NCBI GenBank assembly: GCA_028818705.1 | Contig: JAPPNJ010000157.1 | Location: forward strand, 2,080 to 42,780 | Source of the DNA: Candidatus Poribacteria bacterium | GTDB lineage: Bacteria > Poribacteria > WGA-4E > WGA-3G | DNA: 40,701 bases | Direction of reading: 5' to 3' | Shown: positions 1 through 8,100 of the stretch, piece by piece | How positions within the stretch are numbered: the stretch's first letter is position 1 | Layout of the letters: each line of letters begins with the position of its first letter | The notes under the pieces: model-generated | What the model was told of the DNA's origin: nothing | The model's input: the letters and a program-made list of their open reading frames with translations, nothing else | Database searches by the model: none | Position numbers and translations under genes: made by a program

Positions 1-241
1 CTTCTTGAAGGTGTGCTTCCAAATGTATAGGCATCGTGTTTCGATTTGATGAGACAAGGATGTACGCTTCACGTTCAAGAAATTCAAGAATTTCTTCGTC
101 TTTTGTCCCAATTGGAGGTACACCCTCACCACCTATAACGCGAATTTCAACCTCTGGGTGCCTATGTCTAAGGCCATTTCGGATAACATGGGAAGTGTTT
201 TCATCAAGAAGGAAACGAATTTGATCTCTGTTCACTATCAC
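1..241 (-). CDS. DUF5615-like PIN-fold protein, putative toxin (3' end outside window)
   Basis: The reverse strand reads from GTG at 241 (or the GTG two codons on, at 235) without a stop to the window edge. The visible 80 residues begin MIVNRDQIRFLLDENTSHVI and continue with an IRVIGGEGVPPIGTKDEEIL stretch and an AYILVSSNR motif. This pattern of an early LLDEN acid, a later DEEIL and then 'ILVSSNR' fits the DUF5615/Mut7-C-like PIN family, small putative ribonucleases usually encoded next to a DUF433 protein. The gene overlaps the end of the upstream DUF433 gene by about 32-38 nt in another frame, so the two are probably translationally coupled. An AGGAGG lies about 25 nt upstream, too far to settle which GTG is used. 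Family assignment is inferred from motifs and neighbour. Activity is not shown. Confidence 0.7.
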   Translation of the reverse strand, partial: MIVNRDQIRFLLDENTSHVIRNGLRHRHPEVEIRVIGGEGVPPIGTKDEEILEFLEREAYILVSSNRNTMPIHLEAHLQE

Positions 242-575
242 TTTTCGCGGATGCCATCCTTTGGGCCTCCTGCTGTGCTTTTATTTTCATAAGACGCTTC
301 ACACCGGGTGGTGGGTTTTTTCGCTGTGTCTCATAAGCAGTTTCCGCCCGTTTACGCTCGGCTTCAATGTAGGCATCTACGGTGTTTTTGTTAAACAGAT
401 AATAAGTAATTGTTGCATAGATCTGTTTTAGGGTCAGATGTGGATAGTGTCCCTGAATCTCCTTCGGGCTTGCACCATCAAGAAATTTCTCAATTACGAT
501 TTCAATCCCGACCCGTGTCCCTTTAATCCGAATCGTTTCGGGGTTGACAAACTCAAAGATACTTGTAAGTTCCAT
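204..575 (-). CDS. DUF433 domain protein, putative antitoxin
   Basis: This 123-residue protein starts MELTSIFEFVNPETIRIKGT and has the DUF433 signature: an 'IRIKGTRVGIEIVIEKFLDG' type strand-turn-helix, then 'SPKEIQGHYPHLTLKQIYATITYYL', a helix-turn-helix-like segment. DUF433 proteins are commonly the DNA-binding antitoxin partner of a PIN-like protein, and such a gene follows here with an overlap. The start at 575 is chosen because AAGGAGGT sits six bases before it; an in-frame start at 623 lacks this and would add 16 residues unlike the family. The C-terminal third is Lys/Arg/Gln-rich and may contact the partner. The gene lies 56 nt downstream of the hsdM stop on the same strand. Confidence 0.75.
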   Translation of the reverse strand: MELTSIFEFVNPETIRIKGTRVGIEIVIEKFLDGASPKEIQGHYPHLTLKQIYATITYYLFNKNTVDAYIEAERKRAETAYETQRKNPPPGVKRLMKIKAQQEAQRMASAKSDSEQRSNSFPS

Positions 576-631
576 GAGGCACCTCCTTTTTACACTTTCA
601 TCGCTTGATTCAAAGCTTTCCATCTCTAATA

Positions 632-2197
632 TTATACCGTATCCTTCAGAATCTTTACAACATTTTCAGCGATACGCTCTTCGAGTTGATGTGCCTCGGC
701 GTTCAGAACTGCTAATTCCTCGTTGAGCTCCGTAAACCGTTCGGTGAAGTCAAAATCATCACGGGTTTGTTCAGCGACCCCGACATAGCGTCCGGGATTA
801 AGGCTCCACCCTTGCGCCTCAATTTCGGCAATAGTCACGACCTTGCAAAGCCCAGGAACATCAATGTATGCTGTATCAGGGAATTTGGTCGTGAGAAGGT
901 CCGCGCTGTCGTGTTGATTTTCAGGGGATTCACGCCGATAAAGCCTGACAATATTGGACAAGAATTCGAGTTGCTTGGGGGTGAATTGTCGATGGGCACG
1001 ACTCACCTGCTGATAGAGGTGCCGCGCATCAATGAATAGCACTTTATCATGCCTGTCGGTGTGGCGTTTAGTTTTGTCGAAAAACCATAGGGTACAAGGC
1101 AAGGTGACGGTATAAAAGAAGTTTGAGGCGATACTGACAATAACATCAACTGCACCGGATTCGATAATTTGGCGGCGGATTTCGAGTTCAGAGGCACGGG
1201 CATCGGCTGCGGAGTTCGCCATCACAAAACCCGCACGTCCAGACTCGGAAAGCAAACTATAGAATAACTGAATCCAGACGTAATTGGCATTATCGACACG
1301 GGGCATACCGAACGGAAACCGGGGATCGTCTTTGATGCGCTCTCTATCTACGCGATCTACATTGAAGGGTGGATTTGCCATGACGAAATCGAACCTACCC
1401 AAGCAGTCATGCGGATTTTCGTAGTAACTATTTGCCTGTTTGACATCACCCTCAAGGGCATGAACAGCGAGGTTCATCTTACACAATCTAATCGTTTCGG
1501 CGACGCGTTCCACGCCGTGAATGCTGATGTTTCCACGTCTGCCGTTGCGCTGGTGATTGCGAATAAACGCAGCACTTTGGACGAACATGCCACCGGAACC
1601 ACACGCGGGATCGAGAATACGGCCGTGAAAGGGTTGGATAATCTCAACGATGAGTTTAACAAGCGATGTAGGCGTGAAGAATTCACCCCCGCGTTGTCCC
1701 TCACTCATGGCAAAATTGCCGAGAAAGTACTCGTAGACCCTTCCGAAAGCATCCCCTTCAATATCCATGGGAATTTGTTCCATGATACGTAAGAGTTCAA
1801 AGAGGGTGCTCTTTTCAAGGCGATTGTAAGTCTTGGGTAGGACTCCGTTGACCTGAGCGTTTTCTGCTTCAATTGCCTTCATAGCATCAGTGATCGCTTG
1901 CCCGATGTTCGCACTCTCCGGCAGATTGAGGAGGTATTGAAATTGTGCGTTATCGGGTAGGTAAAATGCGCCGCGCGCTTGATACTGCATTCGCGGATCC
2001 GTTCGGCTGCGCCTGTTAGTAGCGGTCTCGTCGTCAATCTCTTGTGCGACTTGTGTGAATTTATGATCGGCGTATCTTAAGAAGATTAGCCCAAGCACAG
2101 GTGTAGAGTATTCTGAGGCGCGTAGGCGTGAATTGGCTCTGAGCTCGTCGGCAGCACTCCAGAGCCGATTTTCAATCGCGGCGAGGTTAGAGTCCAT
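632..2197 (-). CDS. hsdM: Type I restriction-modification system DNA methylase subunit (HsdM)
   Basis: This 521-residue N6-adenine DNA methyltransferase transfers a methyl group from S-adenosylmethionine to adenine in a type I recognition site, normally in complex with HsdS. The N-terminal HsdM helical domain (about residues 5-130, with '[17 protein letters not shown]') is followed by the methylase domain: '[15 protein letters not shown]', motif I DPACGSGG near residues 196-203, and catalytic motif IV NPPF near 275-278. A C-terminal coiled-coil tail '[20 protein letters not shown]' is usual for the family. The start at 2197 is preceded by AAGGAAAT; an in-frame ATG seven codons earlier has no clear ribosome site. 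The frame is intact and near full length. No hsdS or hsdR is visible: a binding-protein stub lies upstream and a toxin-antitoxin pair downstream. It could be an orphan methylase or the broken end of an operon. Confidence 0.93.
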   Translation of the reverse strand: MDSNLAAIENRLWSAADELRANSRLRASEYSTPVLGLIFLRYADHKFTQVAQEIDDETATNRRSRTDPRMQYQARGAFYLPDNAQFQYLLNLPESANIGQAITDAMKAIEAENAQVNGVLPKTYNRLEKSTLFELLRIMEQIPMDIEGDAFGRVYEYFLGNFAMSEGQRGGEFFTPTSLVKLIVEIIQPFHGRILDPACGSGGMFVQSAAFIRNHQRNGRRGNISIHGVERVAETIRLCKMNLAVHALEGDVKQANSYYENPHDCLGRFDFVMANPPFNVDRVDRERIKDDPRFPFGMPRVDNANYVWIQLFYSLLSESGRAGFVMANSAADARASELEIRRQIIESGAVDVIVSIASNFFYTVTLPCTLWFFDKTKRHTDRHDKVLFIDARHLYQQVSRAHRQFTPKQLEFLSNIVRLYRRESPENQHDSADLLTTKFPDTAYIDVPGLCKVVTIAEIEAQGWSLNPGRYVGVAEQTRDDFDFTERFTELNEELAVLNAEAHQLEERIAENVVKILKDTV

Positions 2198-2227
2198 GAT
2201 ATTTCCTTTTTGGGGCAAGGTTTGTTG

Positions 2228-2470
2228 TTACGGTTCAACAACTTTGTAGAGCTCGATTTGTTCGTTGCGAATTGTGTTAATCACAACGCTTTTAACGGGA
2301 TGTCGGTTTGCATTGTACCGAGACATGAACGTCGCACCTTGATAATTAGTGATATTCGCCAGAGCATCCCGAATGGCAGATGGATTTAGTGTCTGCGCGT
2401 TTTCAATTGCAACCGTCAACAACGACATGGCATCATAACCCGAAGCAGCTGCGCTATCTGGCGAGGTCAT
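2228..2470 (-). pseudogene. 3' remnant of a branched-chain amino acid ABC transporter binding protein (LivK-like)
   Basis: The 80 codons resemble only the C-terminus of a Peripla_BP_6/LivK-type periplasmic binding protein: 'AASGYDAMSLLTVAIENA', then 'NPSAIRDALANITNYQGATF', then a basic strand ending 'EQIELYKVVEP'. Full-length family members are about 370-400 residues with a signal peptide, so roughly four fifths of the gene is missing. No matching coding sequence continues beyond 2470, where the sequence becomes repeat-like intergenic DNA. The stub ends 31 nt before the chosen hsdM start and may only mark the breakpoint where the hsdM segment joined. It could still be translated. Family assignment is by residue pattern, not by search. 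Confidence 0.6.
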
Positions 2471-2530
2471 GAACAGAACTGTATAAGCCTAGACATCAGT
2501 GCTCAGCGTTCAGCAGGATAAAGTACGTTT

Positions 2531-2563
2531 TATCGAAAAAACGGTGCGGTTAGAAACCGCACC
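2531..2563 (-). terminator. Rho-independent terminator after the first SDR gene
   Basis: A perfect 9-bp stem, GGTGCGGTT (2543-2551) and AACCGCACC (2555-2563) with a 3-nt loop, is followed on the minus strand by a G and six T residues (2536-2541). It lies about 40 nt past the stop of the SDR gene ending at 2601. Its GGTAGG-flanked stem belongs to the same sequence family as hairpins near 36164, 38470 and 38539. Confidence 0.75.
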
Positions 2564-2600
2564 TACCAATTGCTATTAGAGGTTCCCAGAGAAAATAGAT

Positions 2601-3404
2601 TCAATCTCTGCTAACAGACATTCCCCACCGTCCGCCGTCAACGTGTATCGTCTGCCCTGTGATGTAGGAGGCATCGTCACTGAGGAGGAAGGTGATCGCC
2701 GATGCTATCTCCTCAGGTCCACAGCGGCGCTTCATAATGCACGACTTGATTGGTGTTTCCTCCAATTCCTTTTTTCGAGCGGCAGGGTCGGGTGCCCTCC
2801 CGAAGTGCATCTCTGTGACAACCCAGCCGGGTGCGACAGCGTTAACGCGAATTCCGTATTCGACGAATTCATACGCCATTGTTTTTGTGGCAGAGACCCA
2901 GGCGGATTTAATGGCATCGTAGACCCAGCCTCCAGGTCTGCCGAGGTATCCTCCCTCTGATGAGAGGTTGACGATGGCTCCGCCTTCCTGTTTTAAGAGG
3001 GGTAATAGGTGCTGCGTGATGACGACCCAACCGCGGAGACCGATTGAGGTTTCGGGTCCCCAAGTTGAAACCCAACCGCCGTCCTCAATTCTGCCGCCTC
3101 CGGCGATAGCAGCATTATTGACAAGAATGTGAAGGGCGGAAAACTTTTCGGCAACAGTACTTGCGGCGGCGATGACGCTTTCATCATCAGCAAGATTGAC
3201 CTCTACAAAAAGAGCCTTCCCACCTGCTTCTTGGATTTCAGAGACAGCCTTATTTGCCATATCGGCGTTGATATCGGCGATGATGACGTGTGCGCCTTCA
3301 GCTGCGAGCCGATTCGCTGTTGCTCTGCCGATACCGGAGGCACCGCCTGTTATTAGAGCGATTTTATCTGTAAAACGGATTGTTCCCCATTGGTTTAATT
3401 GCAT
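2601..3404 (-). CDS. SDR family NAD(P)-dependent oxidoreductase
   Basis: This 267-residue classical short-chain dehydrogenase/reductase presumably oxidises or reduces an alcohol/carbonyl substrate with NAD(H) or NADP(H) in the cytoplasm. The cofactor loop TGGASGIG lies at residues 19-26, followed by ADI at the end of strand 2 (an acidic residue, favouring NAD), NNAA at 96-99, the catalytic serine in NLSSEGG (148-149), and YxxxK as Y162 and K166 (VYDAIKSAW). The C-terminus has 'LLSDDASYITGQTIHVDGG', usual for the family. An AAGGAA nine bases upstream supports the ATG at 3404. A second SDR gene lies 73 nt upstream on the same strand, and a terminator follows. The substrate cannot be told from sequence. 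Confidence 0.9.
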   Translation of the reverse strand: MQLNQWGTIRFTDKIALITGGASGIGRATANRLAAEGAHVIIADINADMANKAVSEIQEAGGKALFVEVNLADDESVIAAASTVAEKFSALHILVNNAAIAGGGRIEDGGWVSTWGPETSIGLRGWVVITQHLLPLLKQEGGAIVNLSSEGGYLGRPGGWVYDAIKSAWVSATKTMAYEFVEYGIRVNAVAPGWVVTEMHFGRAPDPAARKKELEETPIKSCIMKRRCGPEEIASAITFLLSDDASYITGQTIHVDGGRWGMSVSRD

Positions 3405-3457
3405 GCGTTGTTATTCCTTTGATTGGTTGTCAGTTGTCGGTAGGCACTGCTTTAAAG

Positions 3458-3478
3458 GCATAAACTAACAGTTTATGC
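3458..3478. repeat. Palindromic intergenic repeat, family C copy 1
   Basis: GCATAAACT, loop AAC, AGTTTATGC: a perfect 9-bp stem between the two SDR genes, touching the stop codon of the upstream one. It is a variant of the palindromes at 4952 and 5169, which have GCAYAGACT in the stem, so the change A/G in one arm is matched by T/C in the other. Confidence 0.75.
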
Positions 3479-4251
3479 TACACGCCGGCGGCGAATCCGC
3501 CATCTACGAGGAGGGAGGCACCTGTGACCCATTCGGCATCGTCGGAAGCAAGGAAGACAGCGGCGCGCCCGATGTCTCTCGGGAGACCGAATCGTGGTAA
3601 AGCGGTTTTCTCTAACGCTTCTTCAACCTGCTCGGAGGTCAGGTAATCCTGGATTGCTGTTTCGATATAACCCGGGCAGATGGCGTTGACGGTTATGCCG
3701 AATTGTCCGATCTCTAACGCTGTATCACGAACCATGTTAACGACAGCCGACTTGGCGGGGGCATACGCAGGGCCCGCGCCGCCTCCGTAGGCGTGAACCG
3801 AGGCGATCTGGATAATCCGCCCGAATTTAGACTGTTTCAGATGTGGGAGTGCGAGTTTCGTTGCGACGAAGATGCCGCGGAGGTTAACACCAACGACTTT
3901 GTCCCAATTAGCGATAGAGAGTTCTTGTGCGCCACCCGGTATGTGGATGCCAGCGTTGTTGACAAGGACATCAAGTCCACCGAAGTGTTCGACGGTTTGC
4001 TGGATTACGTGTGCGATCTGTGATGCGTCGGCGACATCGGTTTGGACGAATATCCCTTGCGCCCCGAGTTTTTCGATTTCTTCGACAGTTGGCGTTGTGA
4101 CATCGGTTTCATGGTATTTGCCGCGAAGGGGTGCCTCCTGTATATCGGCAATAGTGATCTTCGCGCCTTCGCGTGCGAATTCGAGTGCGATGCCGCGTCC
4201 GATGCCTGAACTCCCACCCGTTATGATGCAAATACGATCCTTGAGTATCAT
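3478..4251 (-). CDS. SDR family NAD(P)-dependent oxidoreductase
   Basis: This 257-residue classical SDR starts MILKDRICIITGGSSGIG, with the cofactor loop TGGSSGIG at residues 11-18, ADI after strand 2, NNAG, a catalytic serine in 'IIQIASVHAYGG', YAPAK as the YxxxK pair, and the usual 'DDAEWVTGASLLVDGG' near the end. It carries a small insertion relative to typical members around 'PLRGKYHETDVTTPTVEEIE' before the strand that usually reads VxxDV. The start at 4251 has GAGGAAG upstream; the longer frame from 4266 would overlap the upstream antitoxin gene. It lies 11 nt downstream of that antitoxin stop, so read-through from the toxin-antitoxin promoter is possible. The substrate is unknown. Confidence 0.9.
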   Translation of the reverse strand: MILKDRICIITGGSSGIGRGIALEFAREGAKITIADIQEAPLRGKYHETDVTTPTVEEIEKLGAQGIFVQTDVADASQIAHVIQQTVEHFGGLDVLVNNAGIHIPGGAQELSIANWDKVVGVNLRGIFVATKLALPHLKQSKFGRIIQIASVHAYGGGAGPAYAPAKSAVVNMVRDTALEIGQFGITVNAICPGYIETAIQDYLTSEQVEEALEKTALPRFGLPRDIGRAAVFLASDDAEWVTGASLLVDGGFAAGV

Positions 4252-4262
4252 TAAGCACTTCC

Positions 4263-4589
4263 TCAAGTTGTAACGACTCGTAGGTACCCGACTTTCTCAT
4301 CTGAAGGTGTGATATGAATTTCAACGTTTCGATTCAATTGACTTAGGATTGTAAATAGTTTATCAACGTTAAAGTCACAATCCCCATTTTGTATTCGAGA
4401 CACGTCGGATGGATCAAGTCCAAAATCCGCCAACGCCTTTGCTGGAGTCAGCTCAAGTTCCTCAAAAAGCTGATAGATTTTAATCACAAGATCCACTCGT
4501 AACTGTTCACGTTCAGCTTCTTCTTTCGAGAAACCAATGTCTAAGAACACGTTTCCAGAACTCTCCACAATTTTAATTTTGTCCCTCAT
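4263..4589 (-). CDS. XRE-type helix-turn-helix antitoxin (HigA2-like)
   Basis: This 108-residue DNA-binding protein has a family-typical lead 'SSGNVFLDIGFSKEEAE', then a helix-turn-helix (about residues 35-85) with 'LTPAKALADFGLDPSDVSRI' as the helix pair and 'FNVDKLFTILSQLNRNVEIH' after it. This is the layout of HigA-type antitoxins in the HTH_37 group. It follows and overlaps by 17 nt the HigB-like gene; the toxin-first order is usual for HigBA and unlike most other toxin-antitoxin operons. It should neutralise the partner and repress the shared promoter; that role is inferred from family and context. Confidence 0.85.
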   Translation of the reverse strand: MRDKIKIVESSGNVFLDIGFSKEEAEREQLRVDLVIKIYQLFEELELTPAKALADFGLDPSDVSRIQNGDCDFNVDKLFTILSQLNRNVEIHITPSDEKVGYLRVVTT

Positions 4590-4926
4590 TTTCTGCCTCC
4601 ATCTCTCGTGCCATCTTCAGACGTTGTTTAATCAAATCAATTTCCTTTTTAGGGGTTCTAATACCACGAACAGATTTCTTTTGGAATGCATGAAGCACAT
4701 AGACGTTCTCACCCACCTTGACAGTATAAACAGCGCGGTATGTGTTTGTATCGTAACGCGCAGCAATCTCTAATACACCAGAACTCACTCCCTGTAACGG
4801 TTTGGCAGCTATGTGTTTAAATCCGGATTGAGCAGCATTTAACGCTTGCCCTACTATTCTTCTGGCGGGTTTAGGGAAACTTTGCATTTGCTCAAGAGAG
4901 TTTCCAACCCATTTCACATCTCTCAT
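4573..4926 (-). CDS. Phage-derived Gp49-like / HigB-type toxin
   Basis: This 117-residue RelE-fold protein of the Gp49-like (DUF891) family is presumably a ribosome-dependent mRNA interferase. Typical features are the N-terminal MRDVKWVGNSLEQMQSFPKP, the central 'VSSGVLEIAARYDTNTYRAVYTVKVG' strand pair, 'VYVLHAFQKKSVRGIRTP' with the conserved HAFQKKS and the basic stretch, and the helix 'KKEIDLIKQRLKMAREM'. The start at 4926 has GGTGA six bases before it. An in-frame start at 4956 would begin inside the repeat at 4934-4974, and the ten extra residues (MLQTGNLGET) are encoded by repeat sequence, so I reject it. It forms a two-gene unit with the overlapping antitoxin. Confidence 0.85.
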   Translation of the reverse strand: MRDVKWVGNSLEQMQSFPKPARRIVGQALNAAQSGFKHIAAKPLQGVSSGVLEIAARYDTNTYRAVYTVKVGENVYVLHAFQKKSVRGIRTPKKEIDLIKQRLKMAREMEAENEGQN

Positions 4927-4933
4927 AGTTTCA

Positions 4934-5054
4934 CCCAAGTTGCCAGTTTGTAGCATAGACTGTTAGTCTGTGCTGCTGCGTCCGCAAACGCATCGTTTTC
5001 AGCCTAAAGATGCAGACTTCATCGCTAAAATCTTGTAAGTAGCAAGTTGGGTTA
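4934..5054. repeat. Short repeat element with inverted ends (family E, copy 1)
   Basis: The left end CCCAAGTTGCCAGTTT (4934-4949) is identical to 33371-33386. The right end TAGCAAGTTGGGTTA (5040-5054) differs by one base from the right end of the element at 33369-33655. The ends are inverted repeats with one mismatch. The family C palindrome at 4952-4974 lies inside. Confidence 0.5.
4952..4974. repeat. Palindromic repeat, family C copy 2
   Basis: AGCATAGACT, loop GTT, AGTCTGTGCT: a 10-bp stem with one T-G pair. It is the exact reverse complement of the copy at 5168-5190, and the two face each other across about 190 bp. Confidence 0.75.
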
Positions 5055-5080
5055 GCTTCATTCAGAATCCCAGTGTTTTG

Positions 5081-5123
5081 ATATTATACCGTATCCTCTA
5101 AAATCCTTGCAACATTTTCTGCG
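5081..5123 (-). pseudogene. Relic of a second hsdM 3' end
   Basis: These 43 bp match 629-671, the last codons of hsdM plus a few bases after the stop, at 37 of 43 positions. Read on the minus strand they encode AENVARILEDTV followed by TAA, against [12 protein letters not shown] in the intact gene. Similarity stops abruptly on the 5' side. In both places a toxin-antitoxin pair follows on the same strand, so this may be what is left of a second restriction-modification locus. Confidence 0.65.
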
Positions 5124-5167
5124 CTGCATTAGGGCGATTCAGTTTTAGGCTTTTTGTCGGTTACATA

Positions 5168-5190
5168 GGCACAGACTAACAGTCTATGCT
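5168..5190. repeat. Palindromic repeat, family C copy 3
   Basis: AGGCACAGACT-type arm: GCACAGACT (5169-5177), loop AAC, AGTCTATGC (5181-5189). It is identical to the copy at 4952-4974 when read on the other strand and lies just past the stop of the LptD-like gene. No T-tract follows, so a terminator role is not supported. Confidence 0.75.
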
Positions 5191-5199
5191 ACAGAAAAT

Positions 5200-8100
5200 T
5201 TAGAAATAAGACCGACCGAGTGAACTTCCAGCACCAAAGGCGTTGTAAGGCATGCCTGCTGGCATGGTTCGGACACCCCAGGTTTCAGTGGTGGCATCGT
5301 ATCCGACCCCCATTGAAATCGCTGGCTCCTGAATCAGGCTAACTTGGAATGTGAAATCTTGTCGGACGTTATTGTAAGGCGAGTCGTCTCGTTTAATACC
5401 GATCCGGTTCCAAGAGATGCGGAGATTCCAGTCGTGAAGATTCCGGGTCATCATAATGCGCTGTGAATAAAACTGTTTCTCAATGGGATAATAGATGAGA
5501 CTGACATCAAATTCAAGATTGCGGCTGAAACGGTAGCGTCCAGTAGCAGTGATAGAACGGGAGGCTCTCCTTGAGGTGTGGCGTTTGCTGAAAGAACTTC
5601 CAATGCTTACATTCCAAGTCTTTCGTGTGTACCGGATATTGGAACGGAAACCGACCATTTTGAATTGTTTTTCATCAACTGGATGTGGATTTGGGTCGTG
5701 GGTAAACCGTACTGTGACGTTTAGGTTTCGACTGGGAAGCGGTATAAATGTAAAATCGCTTTCAATAGGTTCATACTTACGCTTATATAAGGGGTCAAAA
5801 TCAGTAAAATCAGCGGTAAGTCGTGTATCAAAATATAAGACGCGGTGTGGTGATTGTCCCCGGGGGGTCTTGATTTCAATGCCTGTATTGAAGTTATAAG
5901 TCAGCATCTTCCGTTCGTAGAAATAGGTGCTGGGTCCGAAAGGATAGAGGTCATCATTCTCGTCAACTGGAGGTTGATAATCGAAGCGGAGCGATGACTG
6001 CATTTCGTGGCGCAATTTCCGCAGTCCGGGGATATAACTGACATCGAAGATGCGGAAGAGGGTATTTGTAGCGTTTGCGTTGATACTGTAAACCCCACGT
6101 ATAATGTTTCTATTTTGCGCCTGATCCCGGTCGTGATAGATGGCGTTTGTGTTGAGATAAAGGTTCAACTGGAGCTCGCGGAGCGGTGTAATCAGGAGCG
6201 TTGATTGCTTACGGACATCAAACCCAAGGTCCACTGTCTGTAGAAACACGTCTCTTTCCTCACCGGCTTTACCGCGATAGACCTCCCTAAAGAAGTTTCC
6301 GAGCTCAACATCTAAATCGAGGCTGGTGCTTTCGAGCGTCGGGAACGTAAACATTGAAAGAAACGGTGTCTCAGTTTTGAATTTTTCGGCGAGGTCTACC
6401 ATACTGTTGTTGATGGTTTCAAAGAGCGGGAAAGCATTGACACGCATCCGTGAAAAGTTCAAAGTGAGTTGTGGGAGTTTCTGCAATGAGGTTGTACCTT
6501 CGCCTGTGAAATCGTGAATGTGGCGAACTTCAAGCCTGCCAGTGAAGTCCCCGATAGTTTCTCGCGAGAATCTGAGATTGCCGTCCTCATCAACATCATC
6601 TCGACTGGAGGCAGAGAAAGCAGTGCCGTAGGTGAGTATTCCGAAAGAGTTGAGTGTAGATTCACCGGGGAGTTGTAGTTCCTCTTTGTAATTAAGGGCG
6701 CGCAACTCTGTTCTACCGTTAAAACTAATCGGCCGTCTGCCGGCTTCTCGGCTGTCCCAAGGGGTAAAGAAGGATTGGGTATGTGCCCACCGCATAATCC
6801 AACTTCTACCGATCCGGGTCGCGTTCTGCCGTTCGTAAGAGTAGCGGTCAGCACCGTAGAGGTAGATGTCTCCTCGATATGCTCGCTTTCGATCAATTTT
6901 GATGAGTCGAAATGACTTACTCGTTCGAATGGGACGCGTACTGTGGTCCCCTGCATATAACCGTTGTGCTTCCGAAGCCACGGCACTCGGGTCTTCCCAT
7001 CTCCCGCGAAAGCCGTGCTTCCTATAAACACCTTCTTCGGCTTCCTCTTCTTCGGTCTCTTCGTCTGCGTCGGTTACATCTTCGTCCTGTACCTCGCCCT
7101 CTTGTTCACCTGTTGGCTTAGCTGCTCCTGCGTCTTCGGTGTCTTCTTGGGACTCACCCTCTGGTTCAGTTGCCTCCGCCTCTTGGGTTTCCTCTTGAGG
7201 CGCAACGTCTTCTTGATTTTCAATTGCCTCTGCCTCTTGGATTTCTTCCTGTGACTCGTCTTCTTGTTCATCTTCTGGTTTTACTACCTCTGCCTCTTGA
7301 GTTTCTGCGTCTGCATCAGTCGTATCAATTGCCTGTGTCGCTTCCGGGACTGTAGGTGGGACATCTGTCTTTTCTACATCACCGGATTCGGATTCTTCTG
7401 TATCAGTATCCTCATCTGTCTCCTCTGGTGCAGGATTCATTATGTCTTCGTAAAAAGTATCCCATTCCGCCTCGAATCCTTCAGCGAGTGCCTCAAAAGA
7501 AGGGGTTTGCTCTTTTTCGATTAATTGAAAAATGTATAATCCTTCCGGTGTGGAAACCGGACGGCGCTCAGTTACATCGCCAGGATTTTCCATGCGCCTG
7601 ACGGAATATTGCCAAGAAGACACCATCTCATTTAGCATCATGCCTTTCCCTTCATTGATCTCGGTTAGGGTAGTATTAACATAATCAGAGAGGACCTCGG
7701 CACGTTCTTTAAGTGCTTCAAAGGTTTCACCGTCATGGGCATGCTGTAGCAGATCGTCGGCTAATTCGCGAAGGATCGTTTCGGTCTCCTCGCTTGCGGT
7801 GATGTTGATGTCAATACGACGGAGTTTGACTTCACGTTCACCGTAAACGTCAATCACACGATCTGCCTTGAGGATATGAAAAGCGGATTCAGTTTGTACG
7901 ACAGAACTAATTTCGCCTTCTTGTAAAGCGAAGGCGGCTTCCTCCAGAACAGGATCGAGTTTTGGATTATCATCTTTATCGGTTTCACCGGGAACAAGGA
8001 ACCCTATATCACCGCCTTCGTAGCGGGTATCGGAGTGGTCGGAGTTGCTTTGTGCGATTTGTGCGAAGTCGGCGTCTTCCTCTAAGGTCTGCGTGCGGAT

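Noticed and set aside
4927..4956. Extended N-terminus of the HigB-like toxin
   Set aside because: The extra ten codons are encoded within a repeat element found elsewhere, and the ribosome site points to the start at 4926.
5168..5190. Terminator for the LptD-like gene
   Set aside because: The palindrome is suitably placed but no T-tract follows on the minus strand, and the same palindrome occurs away from gene ends.
6459..7031. 190-residue frame on the minus strand within the LptD-like gene
   Set aside because: It is an alternative frame of the same strand inside a long coding sequence with a recognisable barrel; no family pattern.
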